A DNA stretch of 22,815 bases, from assembly GCA_965656445.1 (NCBI GenBank), contig CBFHKO010000018.1, forward strand, positions 1 to 22,815, in the 5' to 3' direction. Position numbers and translations under genes: made by a program. The notes beneath the pieces are model-generated. The model saw nothing but the letters and a program-made list of their open reading frames with translations. It was not told the origin of the DNA and made no database searches. Positions within the stretch are counted from its first letter, which is position 1, and each line of letters begins with the position of its first letter. This DNA is from JAHEJA01 sp965656445 (GTDB lineage Bacteria; Pseudomonadota; Alphaproteobacteria; Rhodobacterales; Rhodobacteraceae). Below are positions 1-9,360 of this stretch, piece by piece.

Positions 1-208
1 CACTTTTCTGCCTACACGCTTAAGCAGCAAATTTGGCCGATATGTGTTCGCATTTTGACTAAATTGCAGTTTCCCAAGAGAGCCTCTCACAACTGGGGTT
101 TTGGCGATAAATTGATGTTTAGGCATGGAAAAGTGACCTATTGGACTTTATCAATCGGCGTCAAAGCCTTATCAGAGCGGTAACACTTTGGTCAAAAGGA
201 CAACGGGC
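1..208. other. Leader region upstream of leuS, no recognised gene
   Basis: I see no recognisable gene here. The + strand frame that starts at base 1 stays open for 60 codons and closes with TAA at 181-183, so the stretch could include the 3' end of an upstream gene, but the translated residues resemble no family I know and an open run of this length can occur by chance. A TTGACT at 56-61 has no good -10 partner at normal spacing. The leuS promoter is therefore not identified; it may lie before the window. Confidence 0.4.
194..200 (+). promoter_or_regulatory. Ribosome binding site that sets the leuS start
   Basis: AAAAGGA lies 8 bases before the ATG at 209. An in-frame TTG at 188 would extend the protein by seven residues, but the Shine-Dalgarno sequence lies downstream of that TTG, so it cannot serve it. 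This favours 209 as the start. Confidence 0.7.
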
Positions 209-2767
209 ATGTCACAGTATTCACCAGCAGACATCGAAGCCAAATGGCAATCGGCTTGGGACGACGGTCAAGTTTTCACAGCCGTTCGAGATGAGAACAA
301 ACCTAAATATTACGTGCTGGAAATGTTTCCCTATCCATCAGGGCGGATCCACATGGGGCATGTCCGCAATTACACAATGGGCGATGTGATCGCGCGATAT
401 AAAATGTCGACGGGTCACAATGTATTGCACCCGATGGGATGGGACGCCTTTGGCATGCCTGCAGAAAACGCTGCGATGGCAAGTGGCGGTCACCCCAAAG
501 AGTGGACATATAATAACATCGCCGTCATGAAAAATCAGATGAAGCCACTTGGGCTGTCGATTGATTGGTCACGTGAATTTGCCACCTGCGATCCGGAATA
601 TTACGGTCAACAGCAAGCTATGTTCTTGGACTTCCTTGATGCGGGATTGGTCTATCGCAAGAACGCGGTTGTGAACTGGGATCCAATTGACATGACCGTT
701 TTGGCGAATGAACAGGTTGAAAACGGACGCGGTTGGCGCTCGGGCGCCTTGGTTGAGCGCAAAGAGCTAACGCAGTGGTTCTTTAAAATATCAGATCATG
801 CCGAAGATTTGCTTGATGCGATTGATAATCTGGATGAGTGGCCGGCCAAGGTCAAACTGATGCAATCAAACTGGATCGGCAAATCGCGTGGTCTTGAATT
901 TGCCTTTGACCTGATTGATGGCCCAGAGGGTCATGAGGACATCACAGTCTATACAACACGTCCAGATACCTTGATGGGTGCCTCCTTTGTAGGGATTTCT
1001 GCGGATCATCCCCTCGCGCGCCAATTGGAAAAGGATAACGCCGACCTTGCCGCGTTTAATGCCGAGTGCCGCCAAATGTCGACCTCTGAAGCAGACTTGG
1101 AAAAGGCCGACAAGAAAGGGTTCGATACAGGTTTACGTGTGCGCCATCCGCTGAACCCTCAATGGGAACTACCTGTTTGGGTCGCAAATTTCATCTTGAT
1201 GGATTATGGCACTGGCGCGGTCTTTGCCTGCCCTGCGCATGATCAACGCGACCTTGATTTTGCCCGCAAATACGACTTACCCGTCATTGACACCTTCTTT
1301 GCGCTTGAAGATGACACACCCGTTGAGAAAACCGCCTTCGTTCCCCCTAAAACCGAAAAGGTGAAATGGGTGAATCACTTTGCTGGTCTCGACATCGCAA
1401 GTGGTGACGAGGCGATTGAAGCGACCGTTGATTTTGCTGAACAGCAAGGTTGGGGTAAAGGCGTGACAAAATTCCGCCTGCGGGATTGGGGCTTGAGCCG
1501 TCAGCGTTATTGGGGATGTCCAATTCCCGTGGTGCATTGTGAGGACTGCGGCGTTGTTCCAGAGAAAAAGGAAAACTTGCCTATCGAGCTTCCTGATGAC
1601 GTTAGCTTTGATATCCCAGGTAATCCGCTAGATCGCCATCCAACATGGCGCGATTGTGCATGCCCCTCTTGTGGCAAAGACGCAAAGCGTGAAACGGATA
1701 CAATGGATACCTTTGTTGATAGCTCATGGTATTATTCGCGCTTTACATCTCCGCGTGCTGCAACGCCGACTGATCCAGACGATATCAAATATTGGATGAA
1801 TGTGGATCAATATATTGGGGGCATTGAGCACGCAATTTTGCACCTGCTTTATTCCCGCTTTTTCGCGCGTGCCATGCAAATCACTGGTCACTTGCCAGAA
1901 TCAGCTGCCGAACCATTCAACGCCCTATTCACGCAAGGCATGGTGACGCATGCAATTTACAAGACAACGGGCCAAGATGGTCGGCCGGTTTATTACTATC
2001 CTGAACAGGTCGAACTGCGCGATGGCAAAGCCTTCGGGATTGAGTATGGCAAAGAGCTGGATATTGTTCCTTCGGCGAAAATGTCCAAGTCCAAGAATAA
2101 CGTTGTGGACCCAGTCAACATCATTGAAAATTACGGTGCAGATACAGCGCGTTGGTTTGTCTTGTCTGACAGCCCGCCCGAACGCGATGTTGAATGGACC
2201 GCATCAGGTGCAGAAGCTTCATTCAAACACCTCTCACGTGTTCACCGGATCGCAAGCGATATCGCAACATCAGATAGTGCCCCGAACGACCAAGATCAGG
2301 CATTGCTCAAAGAAATGCACAAAGCGATCCATGATGTCACGCAAGGCGTCGAAAGTTTTGGCTTTAACGCCTCTATTGCGCGGCTCTACGGATTTACCAA
2401 CACGCTCGCTAAATCCAAAGCGGGGACCGAGGCCAAACGCCAAGCTGCACGTGCCTTGGCTCAGCTGATGTCCCCAATGACGCCCCATTTATCAGAGGAT
2501 ATCTGGGCAATGCTCGGCGGTGAGGGATTGATCATCCACGCCCCTTGGCCCGTTGCAGATGAGGCCATGTTGGTGGATGATACTGTTACGTTGCCGATCC
2601 AAGTCAACGGAAAACGACGCGCGGAAATCAGCGTACCAGCCGATATGCCAAAGGAAGAGGTTGAAAAACTTGCTCTCGCGGACGAAGCTGTCGTGCGGGC
2701 GCTTGATGGGGCGAGCCCCAAGAAAATCATCGTAGTCCCCGGACGGATCGTGAATGTCGTGGTGTAA
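209..2767 (+). CDS. leuS: Leucyl-tRNA synthetase
   Basis: Class Ia aminoacyl-tRNA synthetase that charges tRNA-Leu with leucine in the cytoplasm and hydrolyses mischarged products. The protein has 852 residues from the ATG at 209, normal for bacterial LeuRS. Visible landmarks in order: the HIGH-type ATP motif HMGH at 48-51; the CP1 editing domain, with TTRPDT at 249-254 and GTGAVFACPAHD at 334-345, ending in the conserved editing Asp; cysteine pairs (CEDCG, CPSCG) that look like a zinc-binding insertion; the KMSKS loop at 624-628; and a C-terminal tRNA-binding region. It is the first gene of a leuS-lptE-holA operon and overlaps lptE by 14 bases. All key motifs are intact, so it should be active. 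Confidence 0.98.
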   Translation: MSQYSPADIEAKWQSAWDDGQVFTAVRDENKPKYYVLEMFPYPSGRIHMGHVRNYTMGDVIARYKMSTGHNVLHPMGWDAFGMPAENAAMASGGHPKEWTYNNIAVMKNQMKPLGLSIDWSREFATCDPEYYGQQQAMFLDFLDAGLVYRKNAVVNWDPIDMTVLANEQVENGRGWRSGALVERKELTQWFFKISDHAEDLLDAIDNLDEWPAKVKLMQSNWIGKSRGLEFAFDLIDGPEGHEDITVYTTRPDTLMGASFVGISADHPLARQLEKDNADLAAFNAECRQMSTSEADLEKADKKGFDTGLRVRHPLNPQWELPVWVANFILMDYGTGAVFACPAHDQRDLDFARKYDLPVIDTFFALEDDTPVEKTAFVPPKTEKVKWVNHFAGLDIASGDEAIEATVDFAEQQGWGKGVTKFRLRDWGLSRQRYWGCPIPVVHCEDCGVVPEKKENLPIELPDDVSFDIPGNPLDRHPTWRDCACPSCGKDAKRETDTMDTFVDSSWYYSRFTSPRAATPTDPDDIKYWMNVDQYIGGIEHAILHLLYSRFFARAMQITGHLPESAAEPFNALFTQGMVTHAIYKTTGQDGRPVYYYPEQVELRDGKAFGIEYGKELDIVPSAKMSKSKNNVVDPVNIIENYGADTARWFVLSDSPPERDVEWTASGAEASFKHLSRVHRIASDIATSDSAPNDQDQALLKEMHKAIHDVTQGVESFGFNASIARLYGFTNTLAKSKAGTEAKRQAARALAQLMSPMTPHLSEDIWAMLGGEGLIIHAPWPVADEAMLVDDTVTLPIQVNGKRRAEISVPADMPKEEVEKLALADEAVVRALDGASPKKIIVVPGRIVNVVV

Positions 2768-3242
2768 CCGCCGAAGTTTTATAATAAGTGCCATGGCCCT
2801 TGGGGGCTGTGGCTTTCAACCCGTCTATCAACAAAATGCGCCTAGTCGCGCTTTGTTGGGAACGATTGAGTTGGATACCCCCCATAATCGTGACAGTTAC
2901 GTCATGAATCGTCGCATCGAAGAGAGATTCGGCGCGGCAGTCGACCCTAAGTTTGCTCTTAGCTATTCCATTTCCAAATCATCCTCACGGGCGGCAATCG
3001 GGACCGATGGCCAAGCAAACAGACGTATAACGACTGGCACGGTCACCTACACACTTGTTCGTTTAAGCGATAAAAAAGTGATCTCGACGGGTAAAGAAAC
3101 CGCATTTGTTGGATCGTCAACTACAGGTTCAACAGTGGCGACACATGCTGCGGATCGAGATGCAATTGAGCGGCTGATTATTCAGCTCGCTGACCGTATA
3201 GTTGATGACTTGCTTTTACTGTCCCAAGAGGAATTGACGTGA
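2754..3242 (+). CDS. lptE: LPS-assembly lipoprotein LptE
   Basis: Predicted outer-membrane lipoprotein of 162 residues, the partner of LptD in placing lipopolysaccharide in the outer leaflet. The N terminus has two arginines, a hydrophobic stretch and the lipobox LGGC with the acylated Cys at residue 19, followed by GFQPVY; a CGFQPVY-type start to the mature protein is typical of LptE. The ATG at 2754 lies inside the end of leuS (14-base overlap). The later in-frame ATG (residue 14) would remove the signal sequence and is unlikely. The position between leuS and holA is the usual LptE context. The gene end overlaps holA by four bases (GTGA). The family is weakly conserved, so the name rests on lipobox plus context. 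Confidence 0.85.
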   Translation: MSWCNRRSFIISAMALGGCGFQPVYQQNAPSRALLGTIELDTPHNRDSYVMNRRIEERFGAAVDPKFALSYSISKSSSRAAIGTDGQANRRITTGTVTYTLVRLSDKKVISTGKETAFVGSSTTGSTVATHAADRDAIERLIIQLADRIVDDLLLLSQEELT

Positions 3243-4261
3243 AATTATCAACGCGTGACGCCGTTTCCTATTTCACAAACCCTGATCCCAAGAGAACAGG
3301 TTTGTTGATCTACGGCGCCGATCCAATGCGCGTCGCGCTGAAAAGACAAGAAGTTCTCGCAGCCCTACTTGGTCCAAACGCAGACGAAGAAATGCGGCTC
3401 ATGCGCATGTCTGCAAGCGAGGTTAGAAAAGACCCAGCCATGCTTCAGGACGCGCTGAAATCCCAAGGTTTTTTCCCTGGTCCCCGCGTCGCCTTTGTCG
3501 AGGATGCCAATGACACCATAGCTCCGATTATCATTGCGGCTTTAGCCGAATGGCAACCGGGAGATGCTCAGATTGTCGTGACGGCAGGCGCATTGAAAAA
3601 GACATCGAAAATTCGCAAAGAATTTGAAACCCATCCCAATGCTTTTGCGGCCGCTCTCTATGATGAACCCATGAGCCGCGCTGAAATAGAAAATGAACTC
3701 AAACGGGCGGAATTGACGGTGTCAGGGGATGACGCGATGACTGCTCTAACAGGTCTGGCAAGGACTTTGGAGCCGGGCGATTTTCGCCAAACATTGGAAA
3801 AGCTCGCACTGTACAAGCGTAATGACCCCTCCCCTATTTCGAGTGAAGACATAGATAATTGTGCTCCTGCGACTCAGGATGCCGATCTTGACGAGATTTT
3901 GAATATTATTGCTGAGGGTCAAACCCGAAACATCGGCCCAATTCTCAGGCGACTCAAATCCCAAGGCGTGCAACCTGTCGGGTTGTGCATCGGTGCAAAC
4001 CGCCACTTTAGAACACTTTATACCGTCGTAAGTGATCCCGGTGGCGTATCAGCCGGTATGGGAAAACTGCGTCCGCCTGTGTTCGGTCCGAGACGCGATA
4101 AAGTTCAACGCCAAGCAAGCCGTTGGAACAGTGACAGATTACAGACGGCTTTAGCGATGATTACCGATACCGATCTTCAGTTACGGAGCGCCAATCAACA
4201 TGCGCCTGCAATGGAGCTGGTTGAGCGCATGATGGTCCGCTTGTCGATGATGGTGAGATAA
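3239..4261 (+). CDS. holA: DNA polymerase III delta subunit
   Basis: Delta subunit of the clamp loader; it opens the beta sliding clamp ring for loading at primed DNA. The protein has 340 residues, the usual HolA length. The N-terminal part (GLLIYGADPMRVALKRQEVL, about residues 21-40) matches the start of the delta AAA+-like domain, which lacks a functional P-loop in this family, and the later stretch around PVGLCIGANRHFRTLY fits the C-terminal collar domain. The start is GTG at 3239, overlapping the lptE stop as GTGA, so it is probably translationally coupled. A strong terminator follows 20 bases after the stop. Confidence 0.93.
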   Translation: MKLSTRDAVSYFTNPDPKRTGLLIYGADPMRVALKRQEVLAALLGPNADEEMRLMRMSASEVRKDPAMLQDALKSQGFFPGPRVAFVEDANDTIAPIIIAALAEWQPGDAQIVVTAGALKKTSKIRKEFETHPNAFAAALYDEPMSRAEIENELKRAELTVSGDDAMTALTGLARTLEPGDFRQTLEKLALYKRNDPSPISSEDIDNCAPATQDADLDEILNIIAEGQTRNIGPILRRLKSQGVQPVGLCIGANRHFRTLYTVVSDPGGVSAGMGKLRPPVFGPRRDKVQRQASRWNSDRLQTALAMITDTDLQLRSANQHAPAMELVERMMVRLSMMVR

Positions 4262-4280
4262 TAAACGAACCCTTAAACAT

Positions 4281-4310
4281 AAAAAAGCCCGCCAATGGCG
4301 GGCTTTTTTT
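4281..4310. terminator. Bidirectional Rho-independent terminator between holA and atpC
   Basis: A perfect 7-bp GC stem (GCCCGCC at 4287-4293, GGCGGGC at 4297-4303) with a 3-base loop is flanked by six A on one side and seven T on the other. It therefore gives a U tract in both directions. It lies between the convergent holA (+) and atpC (-) ends and should stop both operons. Confidence 0.93.
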
Positions 4311-4326
4311 GCAACTGTCGTTTGAC

Positions 4327-4749
4327 TTAGTCTGCGTTCAATCCGATATGACCGCCCAATGCAACCATGTCTGACAAAAGCTTTGCAGCATCATCAACTG
4401 GACCTGGTTCATTTTCGAAAACTTCCTTCGCATTATTCAAAGCAGCTTTCGCTTCTTCGATAATCTCGTTGAATGTTTCCTGTGTCATCTCAGCAGTCGG
4501 CAGTGCCTTTTCAGCCAGAACAGACAAGCCTTCACCAAGCTCGGCAAACCCACCAGTCACAACATAGTCCGTTGTACCCTCTGCGCTTTCGACGCTCAAG
4601 ATACCTGGACGCAATGTCGTAATCAAAGGAGCGTGACCTGGCATTGCTGTCATGTCACCGTCTGCGCCTGGAATTTGGACCGCTGTAACCTGAAGCGACG
4701 CAATGCGACGCTCTGGGCTAACAAGATCAAATTGCATAGTGTCCGCCAT
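4327..4749 (-). CDS. atpC: ATP synthase F1 epsilon subunit
   Basis: Central-stalk epsilon subunit of F1F0 ATP synthase; it couples rotation and can inhibit ATP hydrolysis. The protein has 140 residues. The N-terminal beta-sandwich signature is clear: FDLVSPERRI near residue 7, then PGADGDMTAMPGHAPLITTL. A helical C-terminal part follows. A strong AGGAGG Shine-Dalgarno sequence lies in the 11-base gap after the atpD stop. It is the last gene of the atpHAGDC operon and is followed by the bidirectional terminator. Confidence 0.97.
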   Translation of the reverse strand: MADTMQFDLVSPERRIASLQVTAVQIPGADGDMTAMPGHAPLITTLRPGILSVESAEGTTDYVVTGGFAELGEGLSVLAEKALPTAEMTQETFNEIIEEAKAALNNAKEVFENEPGPVDDAAKLLSDMVALGGHIGLNAD

Positions 4750-4760
4750 ATTGGCCTCCT

Positions 4761-6185
4761 TTAGGCCGCGTCAGCAGCCATTTTTTCGGCTTTAGCAATC
4801 ACTTCATCAATGCCGCCTACCATGTAGAACGCACCTTCTGGAAGGTGATCGTATTCACCGGCAACAACTGCCTTAAAGGATGAAATGGTGTCTTCCAAAG
4901 GAACCTGTTTACCATCTGCACCTGTAAAGACCTTCGCAACGTCAAACGGCTGAGACAAGAAACGCTCAAGTTTACGCGCACGTGCAACAGTCAGTTTGTC
5001 CTCTTCGCTCAATTCATCCATGCCCAAGATGGCAATGATGTCTTGCAAAGATTTGTAACGCTGAAGAACCTGCTGAACATCAGTCGCGACTTTGTAGTGC
5101 TCTTCACCGATGATCAATGGGTCAAGCAAGCGTGATGTTGAACCAAGTGGGTCAACCGCAGGATAGATCCCTTTTTCAGAAATCGCACGATCCAAAACTG
5201 TTGTCGCATCAAGGTGCGCAAACGATGTTGCCGGTGCAGGGTCAGTAAGGTCATCCGCTGGAACATATACGGCCTGAACAGACGTAATAGAACCTGATTT
5301 GGTTGACGCAATACGTTCCTGCATCGCACCCATGTCAGTCGCCAATGTCGGCTGATATCCAACCGCAGAAGGAATACGACCAAGAAGCGCAGACACCTCG
5401 GAACCCGCTTGTGTAAAGCGGAAGATGTTATCAACAAAGAAGAGAACGTCTGAACCAGATTCATCACGGAACTGTTCCGCAAGTGTCAAACCAGTCAACG
5501 CAATACGCATACGCGCACCGGGAGGCTCGTTCATCTGACCGTAAACGAGAGCAATTTTTGAGTCGCTCAAGTTATCTGGAACGATAACGCCAGATTCGAT
5601 CATTTCGTGGTAAAGGTCGTTTCCTTCACGAGTACGTTCACCAACGCCCGCGAAAACAGACAGACCGGAGTGCACTTTGGCGATGTTGTTGATCAATTCC
5701 ATGATCAAAACTGTTTTACCAACACCAGCACCACCGAATAGACCAATTTTACCACCTTTTGTATAAGGCGCGAGAAGGTCGATAACTTTGATACCAGTTA
5801 CCAAGATTTCGGTTGCTGTGGACTGTTCTGCGAATGCAGGGGCGTCACCGTGGATCGCACGACGTGCCTCCGCGTTCACTGGACCTTGTTCGTCAACAGG
5901 ATCGCCTGTGACGTTCATGATACGACCCAAAGTTGCGGATCCAACTGGAACCGAAATTTGCGCGCCAGTATCAGATACGTCTTGTCCACGAACCAAACCT
6001 TCAGTCGCGTCCATCGCAATGGCGCGAACAGTGTTTTCGCCAAGGTGCTGAGCAACTTCTAGAACAAGTTCTTTTCCGTTATTGTCTGTGGTCAATGCGT
6101 TCAAGATCTCAGGAAGATGATCCGCGAACTGCACGTCCACAACGGCGCCGATCACCTGCGTGATTTTGCCTTTTGCGTTTGCCAT
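4761..6185 (-). CDS. atpD: ATP synthase F1 beta subunit
   Basis: Catalytic subunit of F1; it binds and converts ADP plus phosphate to ATP on the cytoplasmic side of the inner membrane. The protein has 474 residues, full length. The P-loop GGAGVGKT is at 151-158, the catalytic Glu is in GERTREG at about 183, and the DELSEED lever motif is at 390-396. It lies 17 bases after the atpG stop, with a GGAG ribosome binding site in that gap. Nothing is missing or disrupted. Confidence 0.99.
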   Translation of the reverse strand: MANAKGKITQVIGAVVDVQFADHLPEILNALTTDNNGKELVLEVAQHLGENTVRAIAMDATEGLVRGQDVSDTGAQISVPVGSATLGRIMNVTGDPVDEQGPVNAEARRAIHGDAPAFAEQSTATEILVTGIKVIDLLAPYTKGGKIGLFGGAGVGKTVLIMELINNIAKVHSGLSVFAGVGERTREGNDLYHEMIESGVIVPDNLSDSKIALVYGQMNEPPGARMRIALTGLTLAEQFRDESGSDVLFFVDNIFRFTQAGSEVSALLGRIPSAVGYQPTLATDMGAMQERIASTKSGSITSVQAVYVPADDLTDPAPATSFAHLDATTVLDRAISEKGIYPAVDPLGSTSRLLDPLIIGEEHYKVATDVQQVLQRYKSLQDIIAILGMDELSEEDKLTVARARKLERFLSQPFDVAKVFTGADGKQVPLEDTISSFKAVVAGEYDHLPEGAFYMVGGIDEVIAKAEKMAADAA

Positions 6186-6202
6186 AGTTTCGTCTCCGGT
6201 TC

Positions 6203-7078
6203 TTAGAGCGCTTCTGCGCCCGAGATAATTTCAATAAGCTCGTTGGTAATCACAGCCTGACGCGAGCGGTTGAACTCAACTGTCAGTTTGTCGATCATTT
6301 CGCCCGCGTTACGGGTCGCATTGTCCATAGCCGACATACGGGCACCTTGTTCAGATGCGCCATTTTCCAGCAATGCAGCAAAGATCTGAGTTGCAACACC
6401 ACGTGGCAACAAGTCGGCCAAAATAGCCTCTTCGCTCGGCTCATACTCATATAGAGTTGATGCGCCATCATCCTCTGCTGCCTCGAAAGACGCAGGGATA
6501 ATTTGCTGAGCCGTTGGAATTTGGGACACAACGTTGACAAATTTCGCGTAGAAAATTGTCGCAACGTCGAATTCACCCGCTTCAAAGCGGCCCAAAACAT
6601 CCTTGGCAATGTCTTGCGCATTGACGTAGCCAATACGCTTAACTTCGGACAGATCAACATGTGCAACAAAATGATCGCCAAGGTCACGACGGATTGCATC
6701 GCGGCCTTTCTTACCAACTGTTACAATTTTGACTGTTTTACCTGCAGCGATAAGCTTCGCTGCATGTTGTTTCGCAAGTTTTGCAATGTTTCCGTTGAAA
6801 CCACCGCAAAGACCACGTTCCGCTGTCATGACGACCAACAGATGCGTTTGATCATTGCCCGTGCCGCGTAGCAACAAAGGCGCAGAGTCAGACCCGCCTA
6901 CAGAAGCAGCAAGCGACCCAAGAACGGCGTTGAACCGTTCTGTATAGGGGCGTGATGCCTCAGCCGCTTCTTGGGCGCGACGCAATTTTGCAGCCGCGAC
7001 CATTTGCATGGCTTTCGTGATCTTACGAGTGTTTTTCACACTCCCGATCCGGTTTTTTAAGTCCTTCAGACTTGGCAT
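6203..7078 (-). CDS. atpG: ATP synthase F1 gamma subunit
   Basis: Rotor shaft of F1 that turns inside the alpha3beta3 ring. The protein has 291 residues, within the family range. The N-terminal helix starts MPSLKDLKNRIGSVKNTRKI and continues with the KAMQMVAAAKLRRAQ block; the C-terminal helix contains NATRNAGEMIDKL and RQAVITNELIEI. These two helices form the coiled-coil shaft. It lies 12 bases downstream of atpA in the same operon. Confidence 0.98.
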   Translation of the reverse strand: MPSLKDLKNRIGSVKNTRKITKAMQMVAAAKLRRAQEAAEASRPYTERFNAVLGSLAASVGGSDSAPLLLRGTGNDQTHLLVVMTAERGLCGGFNGNIAKLAKQHAAKLIAAGKTVKIVTVGKKGRDAIRRDLGDHFVAHVDLSEVKRIGYVNAQDIAKDVLGRFEAGEFDVATIFYAKFVNVVSQIPTAQQIIPASFEAAEDDGASTLYEYEPSEEAILADLLPRGVATQIFAALLENGASEQGARMSAMDNATRNAGEMIDKLTVEFNRSRQAVITNELIEIISGAEAL

Positions 7079-7090
7079 AGCCTCGTCCCC

Positions 7091-8629
7091 TTACGCGAAA
7101 TCTGCTGCGTACTCGTCCAGAGCGGCGCGGATTTTTTCCTCGGCTTCACCTTTGATCTTTGGATCTTCCTTGGTGATGTAGTCTAGCAAACCAGAATGCT
7201 TACCACGAAGGTGAGCCAATAGGCCCGCTTCGTAACGGCCAACGTCGCTTACTTCGATTTTGTCCAAGTAACCATTTGTACCCGCATAGATCATGCAAAC
7301 GATTTCGGCGTTTGTAAGAGGCGCATACTGTGGCTGCTTCATAAGTTCTGTAAGACGCGCACCACGGTTCAACAACTGTTGTGTGGATGCATCGAGGTCT
7401 GAACCAAACTGAGCAAAGGCTGCCATCTCGCGATACTGAGCCAAAGACAATTTAACCGGACCCGCAACTGATTTCATCGCGTTTGTTTGCGCAGATGAAC
7501 CAACACGAGAAACGGAAAGACCTGTGTTCACAGCTGGACGGATACCTTGGTAGAACAATTCAGTTTCCAAGAAGATCTGACCGTCTGTAATCGAAATCAC
7601 GTTTGTCGGAATAAACGCAGAAACGTCACCGCCTTGAGTTTCAATAACAGGCAAAGCAGTCAAAGATCCGTTTCCGTGATCATCACCAAGCTTCGCAGAA
7701 CGCTCTAGCAAACGTGAGTGAAGATAGAAAACGTCACCTGGGTACGCTTCACGTCCTGGAGGACGACGAAGAAGAAGTGACATTTGGCGATAGGCAACCG
7801 CTTGCTTTGACAAGTCATCATAGATGATCAAAGCGTGCTTGCCGTTATCACGGAAGTATTCCGCCATAGATGTCGCCGCATATGGTGCCAAGAACTGCAT
7901 AGGTGCAGGATCGGAGGCAGTCGCCGCAACAACGATTGAATATTCCATCGCACCAGCTTCTTCTAGCTTTTTAACAAGCTGAGCAACTGTTGAACGCTTT
8001 TGACCAACCGCAACGTAGACACAATAAAGTTTCTTTGAGTCGTCGTCGCCTGCGGCTTCGTTGTATGATTTCTGGTTGAGCATCGCGTCCAAAGCAACCG
8101 CAGTTTTACCTGTCTGACGGTCACCAATGATAAGCTCACGCTGGCCACGTCCGATTGGGATCATCGCATCAACAGATTTCAAACCAGTCGCCATCGGCTC
8201 GTGAACCGATTTACGTGGGATAATACCGGGTGCTTTTACGTCCGCAACGCGGCGCTCAGCTGTTTCGATTGGACCTTTGCCGTCAAGCGGGTTACCCAAA
8301 CCATCAACAACGCGACCCAACAGAGCTTCGCCCGCTGGAACGTCAACGATAGAATTTGTACGCTTAACAACGTCGCCTTCTTTAATGTCGCGGTCTGAAC
8401 CAAAGATAACAACACCAACGTTGTCAGCTTCTAGGTTCAAGGCCATACCCTGGATGCCACCAGGGAATTCAACCATCTCACCCGCTTGGACATTGTCCAA
8501 ACCATGTACACGCGCAATACCGTCACCTACGGACAGTACGCGGCCAACTTCTGCCACTTCGGCGTCTTGGCCAAAGTTCTTAATCTGGTCCTTAAGGATC
8601 GCAGAGATTTCGGCTGCTTGGATTCCCAT
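7091..8629 (-). CDS. atpA: ATP synthase F1 alpha subunit
   Basis: Regulatory nucleotide-binding subunit of F1 that alternates with beta. The protein has 512 residues, full length. The P-loop GDRQTGKT is at 169-176, and the block SVSRVGSSAQT carries the arginine finger that completes the beta catalytic site. Its ATG overlaps the atpH stop by one base (TAATG), so translation is probably coupled; a GAGG-type ribosome binding site lies in the atpH 3' end. Confidence 0.99.
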   Translation of the reverse strand: MGIQAAEISAILKDQIKNFGQDAEVAEVGRVLSVGDGIARVHGLDNVQAGEMVEFPGGIQGMALNLEADNVGVVIFGSDRDIKEGDVVKRTNSIVDVPAGEALLGRVVDGLGNPLDGKGPIETAERRVADVKAPGIIPRKSVHEPMATGLKSVDAMIPIGRGQRELIIGDRQTGKTAVALDAMLNQKSYNEAAGDDDSKKLYCVYVAVGQKRSTVAQLVKKLEEAGAMEYSIVVAATASDPAPMQFLAPYAATSMAEYFRDNGKHALIIYDDLSKQAVAYRQMSLLLRRPPGREAYPGDVFYLHSRLLERSAKLGDDHGNGSLTALPVIETQGGDVSAFIPTNVISITDGQIFLETELFYQGIRPAVNTGLSVSRVGSSAQTNAMKSVAGPVKLSLAQYREMAAFAQFGSDLDASTQQLLNRGARLTELMKQPQYAPLTNAEIVCMIYAGTNGYLDKIEVSDVGRYEAGLLAHLRGKHSGLLDYITKEDPKIKGEAEEKIRAALDEYAADFA

Positions 8630-9189
8630 TATCCGACCTCTTTCATAACATTCTGAAGGGAGTTGAGCTTGGAGCGGATCGACGTATCGATCATCTTCGA
8701 GCCTACTTTAACAACAAGACCGCCGATGAGGCTTTCATCCACGGTCGCGTCAATTTTCACATCCTTGCCAATTTGAGCTTTAATAGCTTTTGCAAGTTTG
8801 TCTGATTGTGTCTTTGTCATTGCTTTGGCAGAGACCACTTCGGCGGTCACTTCACCGTTTTCCTCGGCGATACGTGCGCGAAGCTGCGCAATTAATGCTG
8901 GCAACGTAAAAAGACGACGTTTACTCGCCATCAACCCCAAGGTGCTTGAGACGATTGGCAATAGTTTCATTTTGTTAGCAACAGCCATAATCGCTGTGCC
9001 CTGCTCTTCACGTGAATACACAGGTGAGGCGATCAGATCACGAAGATCATCGCTTGCGTCCAATGCGGCCGCAAGATCGTCAATGTTGCCTTCTAATTTC
9101 TTTAGTTCCGACTGGTCTTTTGCAAGATCAAAGACCGCTGACGCATAGCGCGCAGCAATGCCGGATGAGATCGAAGCTGGTTCGGACAC
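8629..9189 (-). CDS. atpH: ATP synthase F1 delta subunit
   Basis: Peripheral-stalk delta subunit that links the top of F1 to the b subunits. I place the start at GTG 9189, giving 186 residues beginning with SEPASISSGIAARYASAV, the expected N terminus in this group. The same frame is open for another 28 codons to an ATG at 9273, but those residues do not look like AtpH, and GGAAGG lies 6 bases before the GTG at 9189. The C-terminal part (VDESLIGGLVVKVGSKMIDTS) is the conserved delta signature. It is the first gene of the operon; the F0 genes are not in this window, as is usual in alphaproteobacteria. Confidence 0.96.
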   Translation of the reverse strand: MSEPASISSGIAARYASAVFDLAKDQSELKKLEGNIDDLAAALDASDDLRDLIASPVYSREEQGTAIMAVANKMKLLPIVSSTLGLMASKRRLFTLPALIAQLRARIAEENGEVTAEVVSAKAMTKTQSDKLAKAIKAQIGKDVKIDATVDESLIGGLVVKVGSKMIDTSIRSKLNSLQNVMKEVG

Positions 9190-9195
9190 GTCCAC

Positions 9196-9201
9196 CCTTC
9201 C
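9196..9201 (-). promoter_or_regulatory. Ribosome binding site that sets the atpH start
   Basis: On the - strand GGAAGG is followed after 6 bases by GTG (9189). A nearer GTG at 9195 touches the site directly and cannot be used, and the upstream ATG at 9273 would place this sequence inside the gene. It supports the 186-residue form of AtpH. Confidence 0.65.
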
Positions 9202-9259
9202 GATTGTTGGCCCCATTTTCTGACTGCAAAAGCAGGCTTTCAATAGGGGGTTGATTGTT

Positions 9260-9275
9260 CTTTGCGAATGCAAAG
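9260..9275 (-). promoter_or_regulatory. Stem-loop in the atp operon leader
   Basis: CTTTGC and GCAAAG form a perfect 6-bp inverted repeat with a 4-base loop, about 70 bases before the atpH start. There is no U tract on either side, so it is not a simple terminator. It could affect stability or translation of the leader. The role is not known. Confidence 0.35.
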
Positions 9276-9360
9276 CGTTAAGATCAGCGCCGATGTAGCA
9301 GAGGTGTTCCCGTGAGGCAACATTGTTGATGCACTAATTTCAAACTCATTTTCCATTAAA

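Noticed and set aside
1..183. 3' end of an upstream gene in the first + frame
   Set aside because: The frame is open, but the residues match no family I recognise, and a 60-codon open run is not rare by chance.
1950..2468. Open frame of 172 codons inside leuS in another frame
   Set aside because: It lies entirely within leuS, which is intact with all family motifs, and its product resembles no protein family.
9190..9273. Longer AtpH starting at the ATG at 9273
   Set aside because: The extra 28 residues do not resemble AtpH, and a ribosome binding site is well placed for the GTG at 9189.
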